From Burkholderiales bacterium (lineage in GTDB: Bacteria; Pseudomonadota; Gammaproteobacteria; Burkholderiales; Usitatibacteraceae): a DNA stretch of 64,000 bases. Made by a program: the position numbers and the translations under genes. Shown in pieces: positions 15,716 through 24,300 of this stretch. The stretch's first letter is position 1. Each line of letters opens with the position of its first letter. The notes beneath the pieces were generated by a model. That model had not been told where the DNA came from. It saw only the letters and a list, made by a program, of their open reading frames with translations, and made no database searches. The stretch is from the NCBI GenBank assembly GCA_026125445.1, contig JAHCLE010000001.1:1-64000 (forward strand). Direction: 5' to 3'.

Positions 15716-17791
15716 ATGAAGCGAATTCTCGCCGCCCTCGCCATGACCGCCGCCGCCACCGCCGCCCTCGCCCAGGACGAAGACCCCTACCTCTGGCTGG
15801 AGGACATCTCCGGCGAGCGGGCGATGGCCTGGGTGAACGACCAGAACGCGAAGAGCCGGCCGGCCGTGGAGAAGGAGCCGGGCTTCCACGTCCTCCTCAA
15901 CCGTTTCACGGAGATCGCCAACTCGCGCGATCGCATCCCCGCCATTTCCAAGCTGGGCACCTTCGTCTACAACTTCTGGCAGGACGCGGCCAACCCCCGC
16001 GGCCTGTGGCGGCGCACCACGCTCGCCGAGTACCGCAAGGCGCAGCCGGCCTGGGAGGAGGTCCTCGACCTCGACAAGCTCTCGGCGGCGGAGAACGAGA
16101 AGTGGGCGTGGAAGGGCGCCACGTGCCTCTACCCGAAGTACGAGCGCTGCCTCGTGTCGATCTCGCGCGGCGGCAGCGACGCGGTCGAGGTGCGCGAGTT
16201 CGACCTCGCGAAGAAGGCCTTCGTCGAGGGCGGCTTTCGCCTCCCGGAGTCCAAGGGCGGCGTGGCCTGGATCGACGAGGACACGATCTACGCCTCGCGC
16301 GACTTCGGCCCCGGCACGATGACGCTCTCGGGCTATCCGCGCGCCGTGAAGCGCCTGAAGCGCGGGCAGTCGCTCGCCGACGCCCCCGTCGTCTTCCAGG
16401 TCTCGGAGCAGGACGTCGGCGCCTGGCCTTCGGTCACGCACGAGAAGGACTCCCGCGTCGAGATGATGACGCGCGTGATCTCCACGCGCCGCAGCGAGGG
16501 CTTCGTCGTGCAGGGCGACAAGCTCGTGAAGCTGGACCTCCCGGACACGGTGGACGCCTCGGTCTCGGCCGGGGTGCTCTACGTGCGCCTGCGCGAGGAC
16601 TGGATGCTGGCCGGCCGCCAGTACAAGTCGGGCGAGCTCCTCGCCATGGACCTCGCGAGGTTCCTCGATAGCGGCACCGCCTTCGAGGTGCTCTTCACGC
16701 CCGGGCCGCGCGTCTCGCTCGACGCCTTCCTGCCGATGAAGTCGATCGTGCTCCTGGACCTGCTGGACAACGTCTCCAGCCGCCTCGTGGAGATGCGCCG
16801 CGGCGCCGACGGCAAGTGGACGAAGCGCGACGTCGATGCCCCGAAGCTCGCCAACCTCAACGCCGTGGCCTGGGACCGGCGCGAGTCGGACGACTACTTC
16901 CTCTTCGTCACCGGTTTCACCACGCCCACCACGCTGCACTTCGCGAAGGGCGGCACCGACGAGCGCGAGAAGCTGAAGAGCCTGCCCGACTTCTTCGACG
17001 CCTCGGGCCTGGAAGTCACGCAGCACGAGGCCACCTCGAAGGACGGCACGAAGATCCCGTACTACCAGGTGATGAGGAAGAGCGCGAAGCTCGACGGGAA
17101 GAACCCCACCATCCTCTATGGTTATGGGGGATTCGAGGTCTCGATGGTGCCGACCTATTCCGGGTTCATCGGCAACGGCTGGCTCGCCAAGGGGGGCGTC
17201 TGGGTCCTGGCCAACCTGCGGGGCGGCGGCGAGTTCGGGCCCGCGTGGAACCAGGTGGCGCGCCGCGAGGGGCGGCAGAAGGCCTACGACGACTACATCG
17301 CCGTGGCCGAGGACCTCATCGCGCGCAAGGTCACCTCGCCGAGGAAGCTCGGCATCCTGGGCGGAAGCCAGGGCGGGCTGCTGGTGAGCGCCACCATGCT
17401 GCAGCGCCCGGAACTCTTCGGTGCGGTGGTCGCGACCGTGCCCCTCATGGACATGAAGCGCTACCACAAGCTGCTGGCCGGCCACTCCTGGGTGGGCGAG
17501 TACGGGGATCCCGACAAGCCCGAGGACTGGGCCTTCATCTCGAAGTACTCGCCGTACCAGAACGTGCTGCGCGGCCGGCCGTACCCGAAGATGCTCATCA
17601 CCACCTCCACGCGCGACGACCGCGTGCACCCCGGCCACGCGCGCAAGATGGCCGCGCGCATGCAGCAGTTCGGCTACGGCACGACCTACTTCGAGTACAC
17701 GGAGGGCGGCCACGGCGCGGGCACCACGCCGGCGCAGACGGCCTACACCTGGGCCTTCATCTACACCTGGTTCGCGCAGGCGCTCATGTAG
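15716..17791 (+). CDS. Exported prolyl oligopeptidase-family serine peptidase (S9)
   Basis: 691 residues with a signal peptide (cleavage near AALAQDE), so periplasmic. The N-terminal family stretch is DPYLWLEDISGERAMAWV, followed by a seven-bladed propeller (about 60-400) and an alpha/beta hydrolase domain (about 410-691). The triad is visible: Ser in GGSQGG (residue about 555), Asp in TRDDRVHPGHARK and His in GGHGAG. It should cleave short peptides after proline or a related residue. It is monocistronic. Length is usual for the family (POP about 700). Confidence 0.93.
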   Translation: MKRILAALAMTAAATAALAQDEDPYLWLEDISGERAMAWVNDQNAKSRPAVEKEPGFHVLLNRFTEIANSRDRIPAISKLGTFVYNFWQDAANPRGLWRRTTLAEYRKAQPAWEEVLDLDKLSAAENEKWAWKGATCLYPKYERCLVSISRGGSDAVEVREFDLAKKAFVEGGFRLPESKGGVAWIDEDTIYASRDFGPGTMTLSGYPRAVKRLKRGQSLADAPVVFQVSEQDVGAWPSVTHEKDSRVEMMTRVISTRRSEGFVVQGDKLVKLDLPDTVDASVSAGVLYVRLREDWMLAGRQYKSGELLAMDLARFLDSGTAFEVLFTPGPRVSLDAFLPMKSIVLLDLLDNVSSRLVEMRRGADGKWTKRDVDAPKLANLNAVAWDRRESDDYFLFVTGFTTPTTLHFAKGGTDEREKLKSLPDFFDASGLEVTQHEATSKDGTKIPYYQVMRKSAKLDGKNPTILYGYGGFEVSMVPTYSGFIGNGWLAKGGVWVLANLRGGGEFGPAWNQVARREGRQKAYDDYIAVAEDLIARKVTSPRKLGILGGSQGGLLVSATMLQRPELFGAVVATVPLMDMKRYHKLLAGHSWVGEYGDPDKPEDWAFISKYSPYQNVLRGRPYPKMLITTSTRDDRVHPGHARKMAARMQQFGYGTTYFEYTEGGHGAGTTPAQTAYTWAFIYTWFAQALM

Positions 17792-17966
17792 CGCTCGCGC
17801 CGGCGCCGGCCGGGTCCGTTTCGGACGAAACACGTCCGAGGCGAAATCCGTGACCTGGTTCACAGGGGCCGGACCGGGCGGGGCGGCTATGCTACGCTCC
17901 ATCCGAAAACGGACAGGACGCAGCGCCTCCTTGGCACCCAACCCGACATCGGCGCCCGGCGGCGCA

Positions 17967-20189
17967 ATGGACCCCCTCGAGGTCCCGCTGCGCATCGTGC
18001 ACATCGCGCTGGGGACGGGGTTCTTCGCCGCGTTCGCGATCAACCTGGCCTTCGGCGTGGCGAGAACGGCCGCGGCCTGCGGCGCCGCCGCCGCCATGAT
18101 GGTCGTGGCCCGGCGGATCGCCCGGGCGGGCCGGGTCAACCTCGCGGCCGCCATCACCTTCTACACCCTGTGCGCGATCCTGATGGCGCTCGCCCTGGCG
18201 GGGTACGGCACGCGCGACTACGGCCTCATCGCGATATGCGCGGCCGTCTTCGCGGCGAGCGCGTTCCTGCGCCCGGTGGCCTACTGGAGCCTCGCGGGGA
18301 GCGTAACGATGGGAGTTGCGCTCCTGGCCATCTCGGAAATGCGCGGCTGGTACCACCCTCTCACGGTCCACCAGACCGGCATCCGGGAGCTCCTCAACCT
18401 CCTGGTCCTCGTCGGGGCCGCGGCCATCGGCGGCCGCGGGCTCATGTTCGCCATCCGATCGGCCATCCTGCGCGAGGAGGCGCTGTCGGGCGCCCTGCGC
18501 AGCTCGCAGGAGCGCATGGAGAAGTTCTTCCGGGCGAGCCAGAACCCGATGACGGTGAGCCGCCTCGAGGACGGCAGGTACTACGAGATGAACGACGCCT
18601 ACCTGGCCCTCTTCGGCTACGCGCGCGAGGAGATCACCGGCCGCACCGCCGTCGAGCTGGGCCTGTGGGAGGATCCCGCGGACCGCGTCCGCTTCGCCGA
18701 GCAGATCCGGCAGCGGGGCGTGGTGCGCAACTGCGACGCGCGCATGCGCAAGCGCTCCGGCGAGGTCATCGAGGTCCAGGTTTCCGCGGAGCTGGCCGAC
18801 ATCGGGGGCGAATCGTGCCTGCTCGCCTCGATCGTCGACATGAGCGGAAAGCGGGAGGCGGAACGGCGCGCCGAGCAGCTCGCCACAAGGGACGCCGTGA
18901 CGGGGCTGCCCAACCGGGTGGCGGCGCTCGACCGCGTGCAGCACGCCATCCAGCGGGCCGAGGCTTCCGGAAGGAGCATCGCCCTCGTTCATCTCGACAT
19001 CGACCGCTTCAAGTCGGTGAACGACGCCATCGGCTACGCGGCGGGTGACACGCTCCTTCGCGAGGCCGCCGCGCGCCTGCGCTCCGCGATGGCGCCGTGG
19101 GAAACGATCGCACGCATCGCCGGAGACGAGTTCCTCGTCATCGCCGAGTCGCTGGGGCATGCCGACGAGGCGCCGGCCGTGGCGGCGCGAGTGCTGAAGG
19201 CGCTGGCGGACGGGCCCTTCATTGCGGACGGCAGGCGACTGGCCGTCACCGCGACAGCGGGCGTGAGCGTCGGCCCCGAGTACGCGGTCGACGGCGAGAG
19301 CCTCCTGCGGCGCGCGGACACGGCGATGCACGCCGCGAAGATCGAGGCGCGCGGCGGCCATCGCGTCTACGACGAGGCGATGAGCGAGCGCATGCGCGAC
19401 CGGCTCTTCGTCGAGACCAGCCTGCGAGCGGGCATCGCGCGCGACGAGCTTCGCCTCGTCTACCAGCCCAAGTTCGCGCTCGACACCGGCCGGGTCACGG
19501 GCCTGGAGGCGCTGGTGCGCTGGCGCCACCCCGAGCTGGGGGACGTGGCGCCGTCGGTATTCATACCCATAGCCGAGGAATCGGAGCTCATCCACGAGCT
19601 GGGCGAATGGGTGCTCGTGGAGACCTGCGGGCAGCTCGCGCGCTGGCAGGCCCAGGGCCTCGAATGCGTCCCGGTGGCGGTGAACCTCTCGGCGCCGCAG
19701 TTCCGGGCGGACCTGCCGCGCCTCGTCGCCGACACCACGCGCGCCCACGACCTCGCTCCCGAGCTGATCGAGCTCGAAGTCACCGAGAGCCTCCTCATCA
19801 AGGATCCCGAGGCCGCGCGCAGGCTCCTGCAGCAGGTGGCCGCGCGCGGCAGCCGGATCATGCTCGACGATTTCGGCGTGGGCTACTCGTCGCTGGGCTA
19901 CGTGAAGCAGCTCGACCTCGACGGCATCAAGATCGACCGGTCCTTCATCCGCGACCTGGTCGGCAGCCGGCACGATGGCGCCATCGTGCGCGCGATCGTG
20001 GGCCTCGCCCACGGCCTGGGCCTGCGCGTGGTGGGCGAGGGCGTGGAGTTCGAGGCGCAGGCGAAGATCCTGAAGGAGCTGGGCTGCGACGAGGGGCAGG
20101 GGTTCTTCTTCAGCCGGCCGCTGCCCGGCGACGAGATCGGCGCCCGGTTCCTTTCCGCGGCCACCCGGACGGCCCGGGCCGCGAGCTGA
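17967..20189 (+). CDS. Membrane PAS-GGDEF-EAL cyclic-di-GMP protein
   Basis: 740 residues from the ATG at 17967; upstream in-frame starts at 17889 and 17850 are possible. Residues 1-165 form about six hydrophobic helices (sensor or MASE-like). A PAS domain follows (about 180-300; NPMTVSRLEDGRYYEMNDAYLALFGY), then GGDEF (about 310-465) and EAL (about 480-735). The cyclase signature is AGDEF, a tolerated variant. The phosphodiesterase side keeps EALVRW, LDDFGVGYSSLGY and IKIDRSFI, so c-di-GMP hydrolysis is likely, with the GGDEF acting as cyclase or GTP sensor. No partner gene is adjacent. Confidence 0.9.
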   Translation: MDPLEVPLRIVHIALGTGFFAAFAINLAFGVARTAAACGAAAAMMVVARRIARAGRVNLAAAITFYTLCAILMALALAGYGTRDYGLIAICAAVFAASAFLRPVAYWSLAGSVTMGVALLAISEMRGWYHPLTVHQTGIRELLNLLVLVGAAAIGGRGLMFAIRSAILREEALSGALRSSQERMEKFFRASQNPMTVSRLEDGRYYEMNDAYLALFGYAREEITGRTAVELGLWEDPADRVRFAEQIRQRGVVRNCDARMRKRSGEVIEVQVSAELADIGGESCLLASIVDMSGKREAERRAEQLATRDAVTGLPNRVAALDRVQHAIQRAEASGRSIALVHLDIDRFKSVNDAIGYAAGDTLLREAAARLRSAMAPWETIARIAGDEFLVIAESLGHADEAPAVAARVLKALADGPFIADGRRLAVTATAGVSVGPEYAVDGESLLRRADTAMHAAKIEARGGHRVYDEAMSERMRDRLFVETSLRAGIARDELRLVYQPKFALDTGRVTGLEALVRWRHPELGDVAPSVFIPIAEESELIHELGEWVLVETCGQLARWQAQGLECVPVAVNLSAPQFRADLPRLVADTTRAHDLAPELIELEVTESLLIKDPEAARRLLQQVAARGSRIMLDDFGVGYSSLGYVKQLDLDGIKIDRSFIRDLVGSRHDGAIVRAIVGLAHGLGLRVVGEGVEFEAQAKILKELGCDEGQGFFFSRPLPGDEIGARFLSAATRTARAAS

Positions 20190-20310
20190 ATCCCGGAGCG
20201 GGGCGCCGACCACCCCTCGCGATCGGCGCGGCCGTCCCTTGACCGGGGACAAGCGGCCGGGGCGGGGCGGGGGCTAGAGTGGACCCGTCGCCGCGCCATC
20301 GCCATGTGCC

Positions 20311-21393
20311 ATGGCTCTCCTCGAGATCCGCAACGTCACCCGCCGCTTCGGCAGCCTCGTGGCCGTCGACCGGGTGAGCCTCGCCATCGAGGCCGGGGAG
20401 TTCTTCACGCTCCTGGGGCCCTCGGGCTGCGGCAAGACCACGCTGCTGCGCATGATCGCGGGCTTCGACGAGCCCGACGAGGGCGAGCTCTTCCTCGACG
20501 GCAAGCCCCTCGCGGGCATCGCGCCCGAGAAGCGCCCCGTGCACACGGTCTTCCAGAGCTACGCGCTCTTTCCCCACATGACGGTGGCGGGCAACATCGC
20601 CTTCCCGCTCGAGATGGCCGGCCGGCCGCGCGAGGAGATCGAGCGCCGCGTGCGCGAGACGCTCTCGCTGGTGCACCTGGAAGAGAAGGGCGAGGCGTAC
20701 CCGCACGAGCTCTCCGGCGGCCAGAAGCAGCGCGTGGCGCTGGCCCGGGGGCTAGTCAACAAGCCGCGCCTGCTGCTGCTCGACGAGCCGCTGGGCGCTC
20801 TCGACGCCAAGCTGCGCGTGGAGATGCAGGTCGAGCTCATCAACCTGCAGCGCGACGTGGGCGTGACCTTCGTCTTCGTGACGCACGCGCAGCAGGAGGC
20901 GCTGGCCCTGTCGCACCGTATCGCGGTGATGAGCCAGGGGCGCGTGGAGCAGCTCGACACGCCCGACCGCCTCTACACCGCGCCCGCGAGCCGCTTCGTC
21001 GCGGACTTCATCGGCAAGATCAACCTGATCGAGGCGGAGGTGGCGGGCAACGCGCACGGGCACCTGATGCTGCGTTCAGCGATGGGCGACCTCGCCGCGG
21101 ACCTGCCGCCCGACGCGAGGCCGGGCGCGCGCGGCGCGCTGGCCCTGCGCCCGGAGCTGGTGCGCGTGGCGGAGCGGCTGGAAACGCTGGAGCTGCGCAA
21201 CCGGTTCGCGGGCCACGTGAAGGACCTGCTCTACGAGGGCGACGTGACGCTCTACACGGTGGAGGTCGAGGGCGGATTCGTCATCGAGGCGCTGCTCGCG
21301 AACGCCTCTCCCGGCCGGGCGCGGCTCTTCAAGGTGGGCGATGCCGTGGCCGTGGGCTGGCGGCACGATGCGGGGGTGTTCATCCGTGGATGA
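20311..21393 (+). CDS. potA: Polyamine-type ABC transporter ATPase
   Basis: 360 residues. ATP-binding subunit at the inner face of the membrane, energising putrescine/spermidine import. It has Walker A GPSGCGKTT, the Q-loop in TVFQSYALFPHMTV, signature LSGGQKQRVALAR, Walker B LLLLDEPLGALD and H-loop FVTHAQ. A C-terminal TOBE-type regulatory domain spans about 265-355. First of four overlapping genes; the permease gene begins 8 bases before its stop. Assignment to the polyamine class rests on the full operon order A-B-C-D. Confidence 0.92.
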   Translation: MALLEIRNVTRRFGSLVAVDRVSLAIEAGEFFTLLGPSGCGKTTLLRMIAGFDEPDEGELFLDGKPLAGIAPEKRPVHTVFQSYALFPHMTVAGNIAFPLEMAGRPREEIERRVRETLSLVHLEEKGEAYPHELSGGQKQRVALARGLVNKPRLLLLDEPLGALDAKLRVEMQVELINLQRDVGVTFVFVTHAQQEALALSHRIAVMSQGRVEQLDTPDRLYTAPASRFVADFIGKINLIEAEVAGNAHGHLMLRSAMGDLAADLPPDARPGARGALALRPELVRVAERLETLELRNRFAGHVKDLLYEGDVTLYTVEVEGGFVIEALLANASPGRARLFKVGDAVAVGWRHDAGVFIRG

Positions 21394-22249
21394 GCGGCGC
21401 GAGGAGCGGGAGGTCGGCGGCGCGGGAGGCTGGACGCGCTGGATCGTGACGGGCCCGCCTGTCGCGTTCCTGCTCGCCTTCTTCCTCGTCCCGGCGCTCA
21501 TCGTCGTGGCGGCGAGCTTCCGGGAGCCGGGAGAGTTCGGCGGGCTGGTGCCGCTGGCGGCCGGATTCGCGAACGCGCTCTCGCTCGAGGCCTACCGCTT
21601 CCTGCTGGGCGACCTCGTCTACGCCGAGATCTTCGCGATCTCGTTTCTCGTGGCGCTCGCCACCACGGTGATCTGCATCGCGGCCGCCTACCCGCTCGCC
21701 TGGCTCATCGCGAGGAGCCCGCGCAGGCGCCGCGACCTCCTCGTGCTGCTGGTTATCCTGCCCTTCGCGAGCAATTTCCTCGTGCGCATCTACGCGTGGA
21801 TCATGCTGCTGGGGCCCGCGAACCTGCTCTACACGCCCTTCGCGGTGATCGTGGGCATGGTCTACGTGCACCTGCCGTTCATGGTGCTGCCCCTCTACAC
21901 CAACCTCGAGAAGCACGACCCGGCGTTGCTGGAGGCGGCGCAGGACCTGGGCGCCAACGCCTGGACGCGCTTCTGGCGCGTGACATTCCCGCTCTCGCTT
22001 CCCGGCATCTATTCCGGCTCGGCGCTCGTCTTCATCCCGGTGCTCGGCATGTTCGCGGTGCCGGAGCTGCTGGGCGGCACGGGCGACATCCTGATCGGAA
22101 ACCTCATCAAGGAGCAGTTCCTCGACAACCGCGACTGGCCGCTGGGCTCCGCCCTTTCCATCGGCCTCACGATCGCCGTGCTCGCCTTCGCGGCGCTCGC
22201 GGCGGCAGGCGCGCGGCGCGGGCTCAAGGGCACGGAGGCGGTGTCGTGA
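21386..22249 (+). CDS. potB: Polyamine-type ABC transporter permease 1
   Basis: 287-residue integral membrane subunit with a GTG start overlapping potA. It has six hydrophobic segments and the permease EAA motif, EAAQDLGANAWTRFWRVTFPLSLPGI, which docks the ATPase. MVYVHLPFMVLPLYTNLEKHD precedes it, as in PotB/PotH. Its stop overlaps the next start (GTGA). With potC it forms the heterodimeric pore. Confidence 0.9.
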   Translation: MDERREEREVGGAGGWTRWIVTGPPVAFLLAFFLVPALIVVAASFREPGEFGGLVPLAAGFANALSLEAYRFLLGDLVYAEIFAISFLVALATTVICIAAAYPLAWLIARSPRRRRDLLVLLVILPFASNFLVRIYAWIMLLGPANLLYTPFAVIVGMVYVHLPFMVLPLYTNLEKHDPALLEAAQDLGANAWTRFWRVTFPLSLPGIYSGSALVFIPVLGMFAVPELLGGTGDILIGNLIKEQFLDNRDWPLGSALSIGLTIAVLAFAALAAAGARRGLKGTEAVS

Positions 22250-23028
22250 AGCCCCGCTCGCAGTGGCTCCTCTGGGCCGCGTCGCTGGCGGTCTACGGCT
22301 TCCTCTACGTGCCGCTGGCGGTCGTGGTGATCTTCTCCTTCAACGACTCGACGCTCAACGCCGAGTGGGTCGGGTTCACGCTCTCGTGGTACCGGAAGCT
22401 CATGACCGATGGCGAGATGCTGCGCGCGGCGGGCAACTCCGTGGCCATCGCGCTCCTGTCGTCTTCCGTGGCCACGGTACTGGGCGCCATGGCCGGCATC
22501 GCCATGCACCGCTACCGCTTCCCGTGGCTGCCGCTCCTGGTGCTCACCCCCGTGGCCATGCCCGAGATCCTGCTGGGCGTGTCGCTCCTGCTCTTCTTCC
22601 GCCAGGTGCTGGACCTCACGCTGGGCTTCTTCTCCATCCTCGTGGCCCACATCACCTTCTCCATCGGCTTCGTGGCGGTGATCGTGCGCGCGCGGCTCGC
22701 GGGGATGGACGAGGGCATCTTCGAGGCGGCGCGCGACCTGGGGGCGACGCCCTGGATGACCTTCCGGCGCGTGACGCTTCCGCTCATCCTGCCGGCGCTG
22801 GTGGCGGGATTCCTCATGAGCTTCACCCTCTCCATCGACGACTTCGTGATCACCTTCTTCGTGGCGGGGGTGGGGGTGACGACGCTTCCCCTTCAAATCT
22901 ATTCGATGATCAAGGTGGCGGTGACGCCGGAGGTGAACGCGGTCTCCACGCTCCTCATGGCGCTCACGCTCACGCTGGTGATCGTGGCCACGCGGGTCGC
23001 CCCCGACATCGTGCGGAGGGGCCGGTGA
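22246..23028 (+). CDS. potC: Polyamine-type ABC transporter permease 2
   Basis: 260-residue inner-membrane permease, GTG start within the potB stop. VVIFSFNDSTLNAEWVGFTLSWYRKL is typical of PotC/PotI. The EAA loop is EAARDLGATPWMTFRRVTLPLILPAL, followed by FTLSIDDFVITFFVAG. It is translationally coupled to the binding-protein gene by a further GTGA overlap. Confidence 0.9.
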   Translation: MKPRSQWLLWAASLAVYGFLYVPLAVVVIFSFNDSTLNAEWVGFTLSWYRKLMTDGEMLRAAGNSVAIALLSSSVATVLGAMAGIAMHRYRFPWLPLLVLTPVAMPEILLGVSLLLFFRQVLDLTLGFFSILVAHITFSIGFVAVIVRARLAGMDEGIFEAARDLGATPWMTFRRVTLPLILPALVAGFLMSFTLSIDDFVITFFVAGVGVTTLPLQIYSMIKVAVTPEVNAVSTLLMALTLTLVIVATRVAPDIVRRGR

Positions 23029-24083
23029 GGCGCCTTCTCGCGGCGGTCGTGGCGGCGGTCGCCCTGCCGGCGACGGCCGAGGACGTCCTCTACCTCTACA
23101 ACTGGAACAACTACATCAGCGAGGAGACCGTCGCTCGCTTCGAGCGGCACTGCGGCTGCCGGCTCAAGCAGGACTACTACTCGGACAACGAGGAGATGCT
23201 CGCGAAGCTCGAGGCGGGGGCGGTCGGCTACGACGTGCTGGTACCCACCGGGAACGCCGTCGAGACGCTCATCCGGCAGGGGGCGCTGCGACCGCTCGAC
23301 AAGTCCCTGCTGCCCAACCTCGCGAACCTGAAGCCGGAGTACCGCGACCTCTGGTACGACCCGGGCGGGAAGTACTCCGTGCCCTACGCCTACACCGTCA
23401 CGCTGATCGGCTACAACCGCGAGAGGATGCGCGAGCTTGGGCTGCCCACGGACACCTGGGCACTCGTCTTCGAGCCGCGCTACCTGGAGAGGATCAAGGG
23501 CAAGGTCACCGTGCTCAACAGCCATCGCGAGCTCCTGGGCGCGGCGATGCGCTACCTCGGCCATTCCGTGCAGGAGCGCAACCCGGCGCGCTGGGAGGAG
23601 GCCAAGGCCGTGATCCTGCGGGCGAAACCCTACTGGGCGGCGTTCTCCAACAGCACCTACATCAAGGACCTCGCCATCGGCAACATCTGGGTGGCGCACG
23701 GCTACTCCAACGACATGTTTCGCGCGCGCGAGGACGCGAAGGCGGCGCGGCGGCCCTTCACGATCGGATTCGAGACGCCGAAGGAGGGGGCGGTCATCGC
23801 CGTCGACGGCTTCGTGCTGCACAAGTCGGGCCGGCGCCCGGACCTCGCCCACAAGTTCATCGACTTCATGCTCGAGGGACGCAATGCGGCGGACGTCTCG
23901 AACCTCATCGGCGCGGGCAACCCCAACGCGGCGGCGATGGCCTTCATCGATCCCGCCATCGCCGGGGAGCGGGCCATCTTCCCGACGGCCGCAGACCTCG
24001 CGCGGCTGGAGACCGTCCGCGACTTCGACCCCGCCCTTCGCCGCACCCTTTCCCGCCTGTGGACCGAGATCAAGGTCCGTTGA
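23025..24083 (+). CDS. potD: Polyamine-type periplasmic substrate-binding protein
   Basis: 352 residues with a short signal peptide (cleavage near ATAEDV). The mature start VLYLYNWNNYISEETVARFE is diagnostic for PotD/PotF. DVLVPTGNAVETLIRQG and YSVPYAYTVTLIGYN line the ligand cleft. The paired cysteines CGC near residue 43 are unusual. It delivers substrate to the potABC complex. Putrescine versus spermidine cannot be decided here. It is the last gene; a 26-nt palindrome follows at once. Confidence 0.9.
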   Translation: MRRLLAAVVAAVALPATAEDVLYLYNWNNYISEETVARFERHCGCRLKQDYYSDNEEMLAKLEAGAVGYDVLVPTGNAVETLIRQGALRPLDKSLLPNLANLKPEYRDLWYDPGGKYSVPYAYTVTLIGYNRERMRELGLPTDTWALVFEPRYLERIKGKVTVLNSHRELLGAAMRYLGHSVQERNPARWEEAKAVILRAKPYWAAFSNSTYIKDLAIGNIWVAHGYSNDMFRAREDAKAARRPFTIGFETPKEGAVIAVDGFVLHKSGRRPDLAHKFIDFMLEGRNAADVSNLIGAGNPNAAAMAFIDPAIAGERAIFPTAADLARLETVRDFDPALRRTLSRLWTEIKVR

Positions 24084-24109
24084 CGGGACGGTTCCGCGGA
24101 ACCGTCCCG
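24084..24109. repeat. 26-nt perfect palindrome after potD
   Basis: Self-complementary without a loop; each half reads CGGGACGGTTCCG. It starts with the first base after the potD stop and lies 30 bases before tRNA-Ser. It probably acts as transcript end or stabiliser, although no T-run follows. Confidence 0.75.
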
Positions 24110-24139
24110 CGGGCCCGCCGTGGTAGAATCCGCGTTCCC

Positions 24140-24233
24140 GGAGAGATGACCGAGTGGCCGAAGGTGGCGCCCTGCTAAGGCGTTATGCGGGCTTAAACCT
24201 GCATCGAGGGTTCGAATCCCTCTCTCTCCGCCA
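24140..24233 (+). tRNA. tRNA-Ser(GCU), integration target
   Basis: 94-nt class II tRNA. Acceptor arms GGAGAGA / TCTCTCC, discriminator G, encoded CCA. Anticodon loop CTGCTAA gives GCU. There is a long variable arm and a TTCGAATCC T-loop. Its 3' end doubles as the left attachment repeat of the element that follows. Confidence 0.95.
24217..24233. repeat. Left attachment repeat (attL)
   Basis: TCCCTCTCTCTCCGCCA, the last 17 bases of tRNA-Ser(GCU), recurs exactly at 32345-32361. This fits tyrosine-integrase insertion into a tRNA 3' end that keeps the tRNA intact. Confidence 0.9.
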
Positions 24234-24300
24234 AGCCTACCTAACTCGTTGATATATCAGGGGATCCTAGCCCCGGAGGTCCATCAACGGGTCCAACGAC

